Shown piece by piece: positions 1 through 6,807 of a DNA stretch of 11,504 nt (the stretch's first letter is position 1; each line of letters starts with the position of its first letter). Source of the stretch: an uncultured Gammaproteobacteria bacterium (lineage in GTDB: Bacteria; Pseudomonadota; Gammaproteobacteria; GCA-2729495). The stretch spans positions 1 through 11,504 of the forward strand of contig CAMYJV010000076.1 of assembly GCA_947258805.1 (NCBI GenBank), in the 5' to 3' direction. The notes under the pieces are model-generated. The model worked only from the letters and a program-made list of their open reading frames with translations, did not search any database and was not told the DNA's origin. The translations under genes were made by a program, and so were the position numbers.

Positions 1-1249
1 CCTCCACTTCTTCACCCTTGCGATACTTGCGCACGGCATCTTCGCCTTCCAGCTCCCAGGAGATATCCGACAGGTGCACCAAGCCGTCGATGCCACCGTC
101 CAGGCCAATAAACAGGCCGAAGTCGGTAATCGACTTGACGTTGCCGGTCACCTTGTCGTTGCGATTGTAGCTGGCGGCGAACTCGGCCCAGGGATTCGAC
201 TGGCACTGTTTCAGGCCCAGCGAGATCCGGCGGCGCTCTTCGTCGATGTCGAGCACCATGACTTCGACTTCATCACCAATCTGCACGACCTTGGCCGGGT
301 TCACGTTCTTGTTGGTCCAGTCCATCTCGGACACGTGCACCAGGCCTTCTACACCGTCTTCGATTTCAACGAAGCACCCATAGTCGGCAATGTTGGTTAC
401 CTTGCCGAACAGTCGTGTCTTCGGCGGATAACGCCTGGCGATGTTCTCCCACGGATCGGCGCCCAGTTGCTTGATGCCCAGCGATACGCGGTTCTTCTCG
501 CGGTCGAAGCGCAGAATCTTAACGTCGATCTCGTCGCCGACATTCACTACTTCTGACGGATGACGTACCCGCTTCCACGCCATGTCTGTGATGTGCAGCA
601 GACCATCGATCCCGCCCAGGTCTACAAAAGCACCATAGTCGGTGAGGTTCTTGACGATACCCTTGATGTTCGCGCCTTCCTGCAGCGAAGACAGCAGATT
701 TTCACGCTCGGCGCTGTACTCTTCCTCCACCACCGCGCGGCGAGATACCACCACGTTGTTGCGCTTCTGGTCCAGCTTGATGACCTTGAATTCCAGGTCT
801 TTGCCTTCCAGGTAGCTGGGATCGCGCACCGGGCGCATATCCACCAGCGAGCCCGGCAGGAAGGCCCGCACGAAATCGATGTCGACGGTAAAGCCGCCTT
901 TCACGCGGCCGTTGATGACGCCGTGGACGACCTTGCTATTTTCGAAGGCATCTTCGAGATGCTCCCAGGTGCGCGCACGCTTGGCCCGTTCGCGCGACAA
1001 CTTGGTCTCGCCGGTACCGTCTTCCACGGCGTCGAGAGCCACCTCGACCTCGTCGCCGATGGCAACTTCGATGTCGCCGTGTTCGTTACGGAACTGGCTG
1101 GTTGGAATAATGGCCTCAGACTTGAGGCCTGCGCTGACGACAATCACTTCGGGTGAGATGTCCACGACAAGTCCGGTCAGTATTGCGCCGGGCTTGATTC
1201 GCTCGCTGGCAAAAGATTCTTCAAAAAGTTCGGCAAATGTTTCAGTCAT
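1..1249 (-). CDS. rpsA: 30S ribosomal protein S1, N-terminal 416 residues (3' end outside window)
   Basis: S1 binds mRNA on the 30S subunit and helps unfold and dock mRNAs, especially those with weak Shine-Dalgarno sequences. Translating from the ATG at 1249-1247 gives an open frame to the window edge, beginning [20 protein letters not shown], almost the E. coli S1 start. Four complete S1 (OB-fold) repeats are visible at roughly residues 20-90, 105-172, 190-262 and 275-348. A fifth starts near 362 and is cut at residue 416. Family hallmarks include [60 protein letters not shown] and [15 protein letters not shown]. coli S1 has 557 residues, so about 140 are missing. It is the last visible gene of the run, 95 bases after the cmk stop. 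Its leader and an internal cmk promoter suggest it is also expressed independently. Confidence 0.98.
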   Translation of the reverse strand, partial: MTETFAELFEESFASERIKPGAILTGLVVDISPEVIVVSAGLKSEAIIPTSQFRNEHGDIEVAIGDEVEVALDAVEDGTGETKLSRERAKRARTWEHLEDAFENSKVVHGVINGRVKGGFTVDIDFVRAFLPGSLVDMRPVRDPSYLEGKDLEFKVIKLDQKRNNVVVSRRAVVEEEYSAERENLLSSLQEGANIKGIVKNLTDYGAFVDLGGIDGLLHITDMAWKRVRHPSEVVNVGDEIDVKILRFDREKNRVSLGIKQLGADPWENIARRYPPKTRLFGKVTNIADYGCFVEIEDGVEGLVHVSEMDWTNKNVNPAKVVQIGDEVEVMVLDIDEERRRISLGLKQCQSNPWAEFAASYNRNDKVTGNVKSITDFGLFIGLDGGIDGLVHLSDISWELEGEDAVRKYRKGEEVE

Positions 1250-1344
1250 TCCAGTTACTCACCCGAAGGTCATTCGTTTTGCGCTGCCAACTTCCTGTCG
1301 GCAGACGGTTGTCCACATCCAGATCCGGTCCTTGGGATCCGGGA
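1250..1344 (-). promoter_or_regulatory. rpsA mRNA leader with two GGA-loop hairpins, probable S1 autoregulatory translation initiation region
   Basis: The 95 bases between the cmk stop and the rpsA ATG fold well on the minus strand. Hairpin 1 (1319-1342) pairs CCGGATCC with GGATCTGG, 8 pairs including one G-U, around an 8-base loop CAAGGACC. Hairpin 2 (1284-1304) pairs CTGCCGAC with GTTGGCAG, 8 pairs including one G-U, around the 5-base loop AGGAA. A short third stem (1261-1270) is ACC-UUCG-GGU, a C(UUCG)G tetraloop. Both long hairpins expose GGA in the loop. The ATG is preceded only by GGTGAG at -14 to -9, a weak Shine-Dalgarno. In E. coli the rpsA leader also has successive hairpins with GGA loops, no good Shine-Dalgarno, and is repressed by free S1. 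The hairpins are seen directly; the regulatory role is inferred from that precedent. Confidence 0.75.
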
Positions 1345-2031
1345 CTAATTCAACTTCAGCTGCGGGTAGGCCTCGGCCACCCAGCCCATGACTTGCGCCA
1401 CCACAGCGTCAATGCTGAGGCCCGTCGTATCGAGGTGCCGGGAATCTGGCAACGCCTTGAGTGGCGCCACCCCTCGCGCCGCGTCGCGGCGATCACGTTC
1501 CCCCAGCTCCTCCGAAAGGCGCGCGAATCTAACATCAATACCCTTTTCTTTCAACTGCTTATAACGCCTGCGAGCCCGCTCGTCATTGCTGGCGGTCAGA
1601 AAAACCTTCAATTCAGCGTCTGGGAAAATTATCGAACCCATATCCCGGCCGTCAGCCACCAGCCCCGGCGGGCGGCGAAAGGCCCGCTGGCGCGCCACCA
1701 GTGCAGCGCGCACGGCCGGCAACGCGGCAACGCGGGACGCGCCCTGGCTGCAGGCCTCGTCCCGAATCGCATCGGTGGCATCCTCACCGGCGAGGCTGAT
1801 GCGCCCGTCAGCGCCAAACACCACGGGTAGTCGCCTCGCCTCGCCTGCCACATGGCTTTCATCATCCAGATCGATGCCGGCCCGCATCGCGGCCAGCGCC
1901 ACCAGCCGGTACAGGGCCCCGCTGTCGAGCAAATGCCAGCCCAGGCGCGTGGCCAGCGCCCGGCAAACGGTGCCCTTGCCGGCGCCTCCGGGCCCGTCCA
2001 CCGCGATGACCGGCACACCTTCAGCCGGCAC
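1345..2031 (-). CDS. cmk: (d)CMP kinase (cytidylate kinase)
   Basis: Cmk phosphorylates CMP and dCMP with ATP in the cytoplasm, feeding CTP/dCTP pools and recycling CMP from phospholipid synthesis and RNA turnover. The 228-residue product matches the length of E. coli Cmk (227). The P-loop is GPGGAGKGT near residues 14-22, followed by WHLLDSGALYR, GLVADGRDMG, the lid region ERARRRYKQLKEKG and RDRRDAARGVAPLK. The start is taken as the GTG at 2031-2029: GGAG sits seven bases upstream and the N-terminus then aligns with E. coli within one residue. A GTG six codons later is possible but has a badly spaced ribosome site. The reading frame stays open upstream to 2421, but that stretch lies inside aroA and is not Cmk-like. 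The gene overlaps the aroA end by 11 bases, suggesting translational coupling. An rpsA promoter candidate lies within it. Confidence 0.96.
   Translation of the reverse strand: MPAEGVPVIAVDGPGGAGKGTVCRALATRLGWHLLDSGALYRLVALAAMRAGIDLDDESHVAGEARRLPVVFGADGRISLAGEDATDAIRDEACSQGASRVAALPAVRAALVARQRAFRRPPGLVADGRDMGSIIFPDAELKVFLTASNDERARRRYKQLKEKGIDVRFARLSEELGERDRRDAARGVAPLKALPDSRHLDTTGLSIDAVVAQVMGWVAEAYPQLKLN
1526..1554 (-). promoter_or_regulatory. Candidate sigma-70 promoter inside cmk, reading toward rpsA
   Basis: On the minus strand a -35 box TTGAAA (1554-1549, 5 of 6 consensus) is followed by exactly 17 bases and a -10 box TAGATT (1531-1526, 4 of 6). A TG lies one base upstream of the -10, an extended -10. 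Transcription would start near 1519 and give a leader of about 270 bases to the rpsA ATG. The bases after the -10 are CGCGCGCC, a GC-rich discriminator of the kind found in stringently controlled promoters. The overlapping cmk codons (TTG AAA GAA AAG GGT ATT GAT GTT AGA) are A/T-rich in a gene otherwise dominated by G/C-ending codons. E. coli rpsA also has promoters within the upstream cmk gene. Confidence 0.6.
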
Positions 2032-3331
2032 CGTTCTGCTCCGCCAACTGCATGCCGACCGTGCGCGCCAGGTTGGCAAAACCCGGAAAAGACGTGGCCA
2101 CATTCGCAGTATTTCGAATCGTGACCGGACCCTGCGCGGCAACCGCGCCCGCGGCAAAGGCCATTGCCACCCGGTGATCGCCCGCACTGTCCACGGTGCC
2201 CCCGTGGAGCTCGCCACCACGAATAATCGCGCCGTCGGGGCGTTCTTCCACCGGTACGCCAAGGGCCCGCAGGCCAGCCACCACCACGGCAATTCGGTCG
2301 CTTTCCTTGTGCCGCAGTTCGGCCGCACCGCTGATGTGCGTTTCCCCGTCAGCCAGCGCCGCAGCAATAAATATGGCCGGAAACTCGTCAATGGCCAGCG
2401 GTACCAGTTCAGGCGGCACACGGATACCTTGCAAGCGTGATGGCCGCACGGTGACCCGGCCGGCGGGCTCGGCCTCCGTTCTGCGTTCCTCGATCTGCAA
2501 ATCGGCCCCCATCAGTTCGAGTATGCGCAGCACGCCGGTGCGCGTCGGGTTCAGGCCAACATTGTCGATCTGCAGGGCCCCTGTCGGCGCAACGCTGGCG
2601 GCCAGCATGAAAAAGGTCGCCGACGACAGGTCACCAGGCACCATCACGGGGCTCGCGCGCAGGCGCTGACCGCCCGCCACCACCACCGCGCCAGTTTGCC
2701 GCTGCAAGCTGACGCCAAACTGCTCCAGCATTCGCTCGGTGTGATCGCGGGTCACGGCGGGTTCGCCGATGCGGGTTTCGCCGTCGGCATACAGCCCGGC
2801 CAGCAGCAGTGCCGACTTCACCTGGGCGCTGGCCACCGGCAGCTCGTAGTCGATGCCGTGCAAACTGCGGGCGCCCCGGATCTTCAGCGGCGGTTTGCCA
2901 TCTGCCGTGGTGATCTCTGCGCCCATTTGGCGCAGCGGCTCGGCCACCCGATCCATCGGGCGCTGACGCAGCGATGTATCGCCCGACAGTTCAGAGTCAA
3001 AAGCCTGACCGGCCAGCAGTCCGGTAAACAGCCGCATCGCCGTGCCGGAATTACCCATGTCGAGCACCTGTTGTGGTGCCTGCAGACCCTGCATGCCGAC
3101 ACCGTGCACGCGTACCGCGGAAGCTTCGTCGTGCTCGATACGCACGCCCATGGCCCGCAGCGCAGACAGTGTGGCGAGACAGTCTTCACCGGCCAGAAAG
3201 CCGGTGATGGCCGTCTGGCCTTCGGCAATGGCGCCCAGCATCAACGCCCGGTGGGAGATGGACTTGTCGCCGGGCACAGCAATCGTGCCGGCGATCTTCT
3301 GTACCGGCCTGACGACATAGCTGGCCGTCAC
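2021..3331 (-). CDS. aroA: 3-phosphoshikimate 1-carboxyvinyltransferase (EPSP synthase), class II type
   Basis: AroA transfers enolpyruvate from PEP to shikimate-3-phosphate, the penultimate step to chorismate and the target of glyphosate. The 436-residue protein shows GDKSISHR (21-28, Lys23), LDMGNSGTAMR (90-100), SGDTSLRQRPM (116-126), SAQVKS (168-173), RDHTER (195-200), NPTRTG (261-266), IDEFP (314-318), ELRHKESDR (338-346) and GDHRVAM (384-390). RDHTE, GDKS, SAQVK and NPTR are the four signature motifs used to define class II synthases, and the sequence resembles the AroA half of the Pseudomonas TyrA-AroA fusion. Here it stands alone with no TyrA domain. The start is GTG (3331-3329), overlapping the hisC stop as GTGA, with GGAG and GGGA just upstream. 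The length and N-terminus agree with E. coli AroA. Coupled translation with hisC and cmk is likely. Confidence 0.97.
   Translation of the reverse strand: MTASYVVRPVQKIAGTIAVPGDKSISHRALMLGAIAEGQTAITGFLAGEDCLATLSALRAMGVRIEHDEASAVRVHGVGMQGLQAPQQVLDMGNSGTAMRLFTGLLAGQAFDSELSGDTSLRQRPMDRVAEPLRQMGAEITTADGKPPLKIRGARSLHGIDYELPVASAQVKSALLLAGLYADGETRIGEPAVTRDHTERMLEQFGVSLQRQTGAVVVAGGQRLRASPVMVPGDLSSATFFMLAASVAPTGALQIDNVGLNPTRTGVLRILELMGADLQIEERRTEAEPAGRVTVRPSRLQGIRVPPELVPLAIDEFPAIFIAAALADGETHISGAAELRHKESDRIAVVVAGLRALGVPVEERPDGAIIRGGELHGGTVDSAGDHRVAMAFAAGAVAAQGPVTIRNTANVATSFPGFANLARTVGMQLAEQNGAG
2039..2042 (-). promoter_or_regulatory. Ribosome binding site that decides the cmk GTG start
   Basis: GGAG on the minus strand, inside the last codons of aroA, lies seven bases before the GTG at 2031-2029. 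The alternative downstream GTG has only GAAGGT directly abutting it, too close to act as a normal Shine-Dalgarno. This supports the upstream GTG. Confidence 0.55.
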
Positions 3332-4464
3332 TGTCCCTGCTCCAGGCAGCGCGGCAAGACAGCCAGCAGCCGCTCGTTTTGTTCCGCAAGACCTACCGTA
3401 ATTCGCAGATGGTTCGGCAAGCCGTAATTGGCGACCGGCCGCACGATAATGCCCTCGCGCAGCAGCGCCTCGTAAACCGGCTGCCCGGGCCGACCCAGGT
3501 CGGTCAACACAAAATTGCCCACGGAGGGCAGCACAGTGAGTCCCAATGCGCGCAAACCCACGGTCAGCTGATCGAGACCCGCGGCATTCAATGCCCGGCT
3601 GCGGGCAATGAACTCGTCGTCGTCCAGCGCGGCCAGCGCAGCGGCCTGTGCCAGCGTGCTGGTGTTGAATGGCTGGCGAACACGATTGATCAGTTCGGCC
3701 ACTGCCGGATGACTCACGGCATAGCCGATGCGCAGGCCGGCCAACGCAAAGGCTTTGGAAAAAGTGCGGGTGACGACCAGGTTCGGATAGTCGGCCAGCA
3801 GCCTTACCCCATCCGGATATGCCGCTTCGGTGACGTATTCCGCATACGCCTCGTCGAGCACCAACAACGCGTCGGAGGGCAGCTGGTCAAGCAGGCTGCG
3901 CACCGCGCCGTCGTCAAGCCAGGTGCCGGTGGGATTGTTCGGATTGGCGATGTAAACGAGGCGCGTGTTCGGTCCGTAGCACGCGGCAATGGCCTGCGGA
4001 TCATGGCCGAGGGGTTGGGCCGAATCATCCGCGTGTCTGGATGCCGCCACCCGGCCGGTTGCGCCAGCTTCCTGCACCGCCAGTGCATAGATCACGAATG
4101 CGTGCTGGTCATACACGGCCTCAAGCTGCGGCGTGAGAAAGGTTTCTGCCAGCAGCACGAGCAAGTCGTTGGAGCCATTACCCAAGGTGATCTGTTCCGG
4201 CGCCACCCCGTGGCGCTCCGCCAGGCGCAACTTCAGAGCATGCCCGGCGCCGTCAGGGTAGAGATTCAACGCCGCCAAGGCATCGCGAATCGCAGTCAGC
4301 GCCGCGGCCGGCGGGCCCAGCGGATTCTCGTTGGAGGCCAGCTTCACGGTGTTGCTGACGCCGTACTCGCGCTCGAGTTCTTCGATAGCTTTGCCGGGCA
4401 CGTAGGGCTGCAAGCCACGCACACCAGGGGCCGCGAGGGCAGAGAAACGGGAATTGTCGGCCAT
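3328..4464 (-). CDS. hisC: Histidinol-phosphate aminotransferase, HisC2-type in an aromatic operon
   Basis: This is a PLP-dependent fold-type I aminotransferase of the histidinol-phosphate family, 378 residues. Visible motifs are KLASNENPLGPP (41-52), YPDGAG (69-74), LGNGSND (94-100), IANPNNPTGTW (172-182), VLDEAYAEY (202-210), TRTFSKAFALAGLRIGY (232-248) with the PLP lysine at 237, and NHLRITVG (351-358) with the carboxylate-binding Arg354. The start is the ATG at 4464-4462, 17 bases after the pheA stop; the frame is open further upstream (to 4977) only as a shadow of pheA. No other histidine gene is nearby. In this supraoperon context the family is thought to act on aromatic keto acids (phenylpyruvate or prephenate) as well as, or instead of, imidazole-acetol phosphate. 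The family is certain; the substrate is inferred. The gene ends in a GTGA overlap with aroA. Confidence 0.93.
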   Translation of the reverse strand: MADNSRFSALAAPGVRGLQPYVPGKAIEELEREYGVSNTVKLASNENPLGPPAAALTAIRDALAALNLYPDGAGHALKLRLAERHGVAPEQITLGNGSNDLLVLLAETFLTPQLEAVYDQHAFVIYALAVQEAGATGRVAASRHADDSAQPLGHDPQAIAACYGPNTRLVYIANPNNPTGTWLDDGAVRSLLDQLPSDALLVLDEAYAEYVTEAAYPDGVRLLADYPNLVVTRTFSKAFALAGLRIGYAVSHPAVAELINRVRQPFNTSTLAQAAALAALDDDEFIARSRALNAAGLDQLTVGLRALGLTVLPSVGNFVLTDLGRPGQPVYEALLREGIIVRPVANYGLPNHLRITVGLAEQNERLLAVLPRCLEQGQ

Positions 4465-4481
4465 GCGCCCCGGTGCCCGGA

Positions 4482-5591
4482 TCAGAGCACGGCCTTGGGA
4501 TAGGAACCGAGGACGCGGAATAGCTGGGCGCGCTGCTCCAGTTCCGCCAGCGCGGCGGCAACATGCTTGTCGTCGATGTGCCCGTCGATGTCCATGAAGA
4601 AGACGTAATGCCACTTGCGCTGGCGCGACGGCCGCGACTCGATGCGGCTCATATTCACGTGATGCGTCGACAGGGGTTCGAGCAGGCGGTGCAACGCGCC
4701 AGCATCTTCGGTACCGGAGGTAGACAACAGCAGCGTTGTCTTGTCGTCGCCGCTGGCCGGGAACAACCGCCGGCCCACCACCAGGAAGCGCGTGGTGTTG
4801 TCCGGCCGGTCTTCGATGTCGGCCACAAGCTTTTCCAGGCCGTACACCTCGGCTGCCGCATCGCCAGCGATGGCAGCGGTGCCCGCCTCGTCGCGGGCCC
4901 GCCGCGCTCCTTCCGCGTTGCTGTTCACCGCAATTTGCTCGGCATCCGGCAAGTATTCCTTCAGCCAGGCCCGGCATTGGGCCAGTGATTGAGGGTGCGC
5001 ACAGACCCTGATGACCTTGGTGAGATCATCCATGCTGCCAAGCAGGTGCTGGCGGATGCGCAGCTCCACCTCGCCACAAATTTTCAGCGGTGACGTGAGG
5101 AAACTGTCGAGCGTGTGCGACACGTATCCGGCGGTGCTGTTTTCGATGGGGACGATGCCGAAGTCGGCGACCCCCGACTCAACTTCGTGAAAAATTTCAT
5201 TGATCGTGGCCATGGACAGGGCATTCACCGAGTGGCCGAAGTGTTTGTAGACCGCTGACTGCGTGAAGGTGCCTTCGGGCCCGAGGTAGGCCACTTTCAG
5301 CGGTTCTTCCTGGGCCAGGCAAGCAGACATGATCTCGCGGAACAACCGCGTCATCTCTTCGTTGGTGAGGGGGCCCTGGTTACGCTCGACAACCTTGCGC
5401 AACACTTGGGCTTCCCGCTCCGGCCGGTAGTAATCCACGGGCCCCTCGCTGCCGCCTTTGGCTATTGCAACCGCCTGCGCGTGGCGGGCGCGCTCGCTGA
5501 TCAGCGAGTGAATTTTCGCATCGACATCGTCGATGCGCTGGCGCAGATCATCGAGGCCCGGGCTGCCGTCGCTGGATTTCTCTTTGCCCAT
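4482..5591 (-). CDS. pheA: Bifunctional chorismate mutase / prephenate dehydratase (P-protein)
   Basis: It converts chorismate to prephenate and then to phenylpyruvate, the committed phenylalanine branch. The 369-residue protein has three parts. An AroQ-type chorismate mutase lies at about 12-95 (LRQRIDDVDAKIHSLISERA, YYRPEREAQVL). The prephenate dehydratase lies at about 99-275 (YLGPEGTFTQSA, GIVPIENSTAGYV and the catalytic NTTRF at 265-269). An ACT domain lies at about 285-365, with GAL (298-300) and ESRP (318-321), the residues that bind phenylalanine for feedback inhibition in this family. The ATG at 5591-5589 is preceded by GAGG at -9 to -6. It lies 17 bases downstream of serA and 17 upstream of hisC, within one probable transcript. 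Length and architecture match E. coli PheA (386) and Pseudomonas PheA (365). Confidence 0.97.
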   Translation of the reverse strand: MGKEKSSDGSPGLDDLRQRIDDVDAKIHSLISERARHAQAVAIAKGGSEGPVDYYRPEREAQVLRKVVERNQGPLTNEEMTRLFREIMSACLAQEEPLKVAYLGPEGTFTQSAVYKHFGHSVNALSMATINEIFHEVESGVADFGIVPIENSTAGYVSHTLDSFLTSPLKICGEVELRIRQHLLGSMDDLTKVIRVCAHPQSLAQCRAWLKEYLPDAEQIAVNSNAEGARRARDEAGTAAIAGDAAAEVYGLEKLVADIEDRPDNTTRFLVVGRRLFPASGDDKTTLLLSTSGTEDAGALHRLLEPLSTHHVNMSRIESRPSRQRKWHYVFFMDIDGHIDDKHVAAALAELEQRAQLFRVLGSYPKAVL

Positions 5592-5608
5592 GTCTGCCTC
5601 GTCCCCGC

Positions 5609-6790
5609 TCAGGCCTCGACCGGCCGCCCAAGGTTGCGCACTCGCAGCACGCCGTCGATCTGACGCAAACCGTCTAACGTGGCCTCCGGCACCGCACCGT
5701 CGAGATCGACAAGGGTATACGCGATGTCACCCTGCGATTTGTTCAGCAGGTCGGCAATGTTCAGGCCCGCCTCGGCCAGGGCAGTAGAAATCTGGCCCAC
5801 CATGTTCGGCACGTTGGCGTTGGCAATCGTAATGCGGTGTGCATCCATGCGCGGCAGATCCGACTCCGGAAAGTTCACTGAATGGCGAATAACCCCGTCT
5901 TCAAGATAGGCCCGCAGGTTATTCGCGACCATGATCGCGCAGTTTTCTTCCGCTTCATTCGTCGACGCCCCGAGGTGCGGCAGCGCAATGACCTTGGGAT
6001 GATCGATAGTCGCGCGGGTCGGGAAGTCCGTAACGTACGCGCCCAGCTGACCCGAATCCAGCGCGGCGAGCGCTGCCGCCTCGTCCACGATTTCGCCACG
6101 GGAAAAGTTCAGCAATATCGTGCCCTGGGGCGTCAATTTGAGCCGCTCATCGTCGATCAGCCCGTGCGTGGCGTCGACCAGCGGCACGTGCACCGTAATC
6201 ACGTCGGCCCGGCTGATCAGGTCGTCAAGGTTGCGTGCCTGTTCAACGCCGGAAGACAGTTCCCAGGCGCGCCGCACGGTAATTTTCGGGTCGAAGCCAA
6301 TCACTCGCATCCCTAAGGACAACGCAGTATTTGCCACCTGCACCCCGATGGCGCCGAGCCCGATGACGCCAAGCGTGCGGCTCGGCAACTCAAAACCGAC
6401 AAACTTCTTCTTGCCTGACTCGACCTGCTTGTTCAGCTGAGGCCCCGAATCTTCCAGCTCGCGCACGTACTGCCAGCCGGGGCAGAGGTTCCGCGCGGCG
6501 AGCAGCATGCCGGCGATGACCAGCTCTTTCACGGCGTTCGCATTGGCACCGGGCGCATTGAAGACCGGAATTCCGCGCTTGGTCAGGGCATCGACGGGAA
6601 TGTTGTTTACGCCGGCACCTGCGCGCGCCACGCCCTGCACGGTGGCCGGGATTTCCATATCGTGCATGTTGTAGGAGCGCAGCATGATGGCGTCCGGATG
6701 GCCGATTTCCGAGGCCACTTCGTATGAATGGCGGGGCAACCGGCGCAGGCCGGCCACCGAGATGTTGTTCAGCGTCAGGATCTTGTACAT
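5609..6790 (-). CDS. serA: D-3-phosphoglycerate dehydrogenase, short ACT-domain type
   Basis: SerA oxidises 3-phosphoglycerate to 3-phosphohydroxypyruvate with NAD, the first step of serine synthesis; SerC next door takes the product. The 393-residue protein belongs to the D-2-hydroxyacid dehydrogenases. Substrate-side motifs are RSYNMHD (38-44), RAGAGVNNIPVDAL (56-69) and PGANANAVKELV (80-91). The NAD-binding motif is GVIGLGAIG (141-149). The catalytic Arg is in NFSRGEIVDE (Arg231) and the catalytic His in LPHLGAST (His272). A C-terminal ACT domain spans about 316-385. The usual catalytic Glu position reads DFPTRA (255-260), with Arg instead of Glu, and there is no long intervening loop. RAGAGVNNIP, the DFP motif and the length point to the short type common in Firmicutes and Bacteroidetes rather than E. 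coli SerA (410 residues). AAGGA at -15 to -11 supports the ATG. Other hydroxyacid substrates are possible, but the serC neighbour favours serine synthesis. Confidence 0.9.
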   Translation of the reverse strand: MYKILTLNNISVAGLRRLPRHSYEVASEIGHPDAIMLRSYNMHDMEIPATVQGVARAGAGVNNIPVDALTKRGIPVFNAPGANANAVKELVIAGMLLAARNLCPGWQYVRELEDSGPQLNKQVESGKKKFVGFELPSRTLGVIGLGAIGVQVANTALSLGMRVIGFDPKITVRRAWELSSGVEQARNLDDLISRADVITVHVPLVDATHGLIDDERLKLTPQGTILLNFSRGEIVDEAAALAALDSGQLGAYVTDFPTRATIDHPKVIALPHLGASTNEAEENCAIMVANNLRAYLEDGVIRHSVNFPESDLPRMDAHRITIANANVPNMVGQISTALAEAGLNIADLLNKSQGDIAYTLVDLDGAVPEATLDGLRQIDGVLRVRNLGRPVEA

Positions 6791-6807
6791 GTGGTTGGAG
6801 TCCTTGC

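Noticed and set aside
74..1156. Plus-strand open frames opposite rpsA
   Set aside because: rpsA on the minus strand aligns almost residue for residue with known S1 proteins; these frames are its antisense shadows.
2032..2421. N-terminal extension of the cmk frame
   Set aside because: The frame is open upstream only because it overlaps aroA. The extra residues do not resemble Cmk, and the GTG at 2031 gives the family length.
3379..4503. Plus-strand open frame (374 codons) opposite hisC and the end of pheA
   Set aside because: It crosses two real genes on the opposite strand and has a low-complexity Gln/Arg/Gly/His-rich shadow composition.
4465..4977. N-terminal extension of the hisC frame
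   Set aside because: It lies inside pheA and is a frame shadow; HisC length and N-terminus fit the ATG at 4464.
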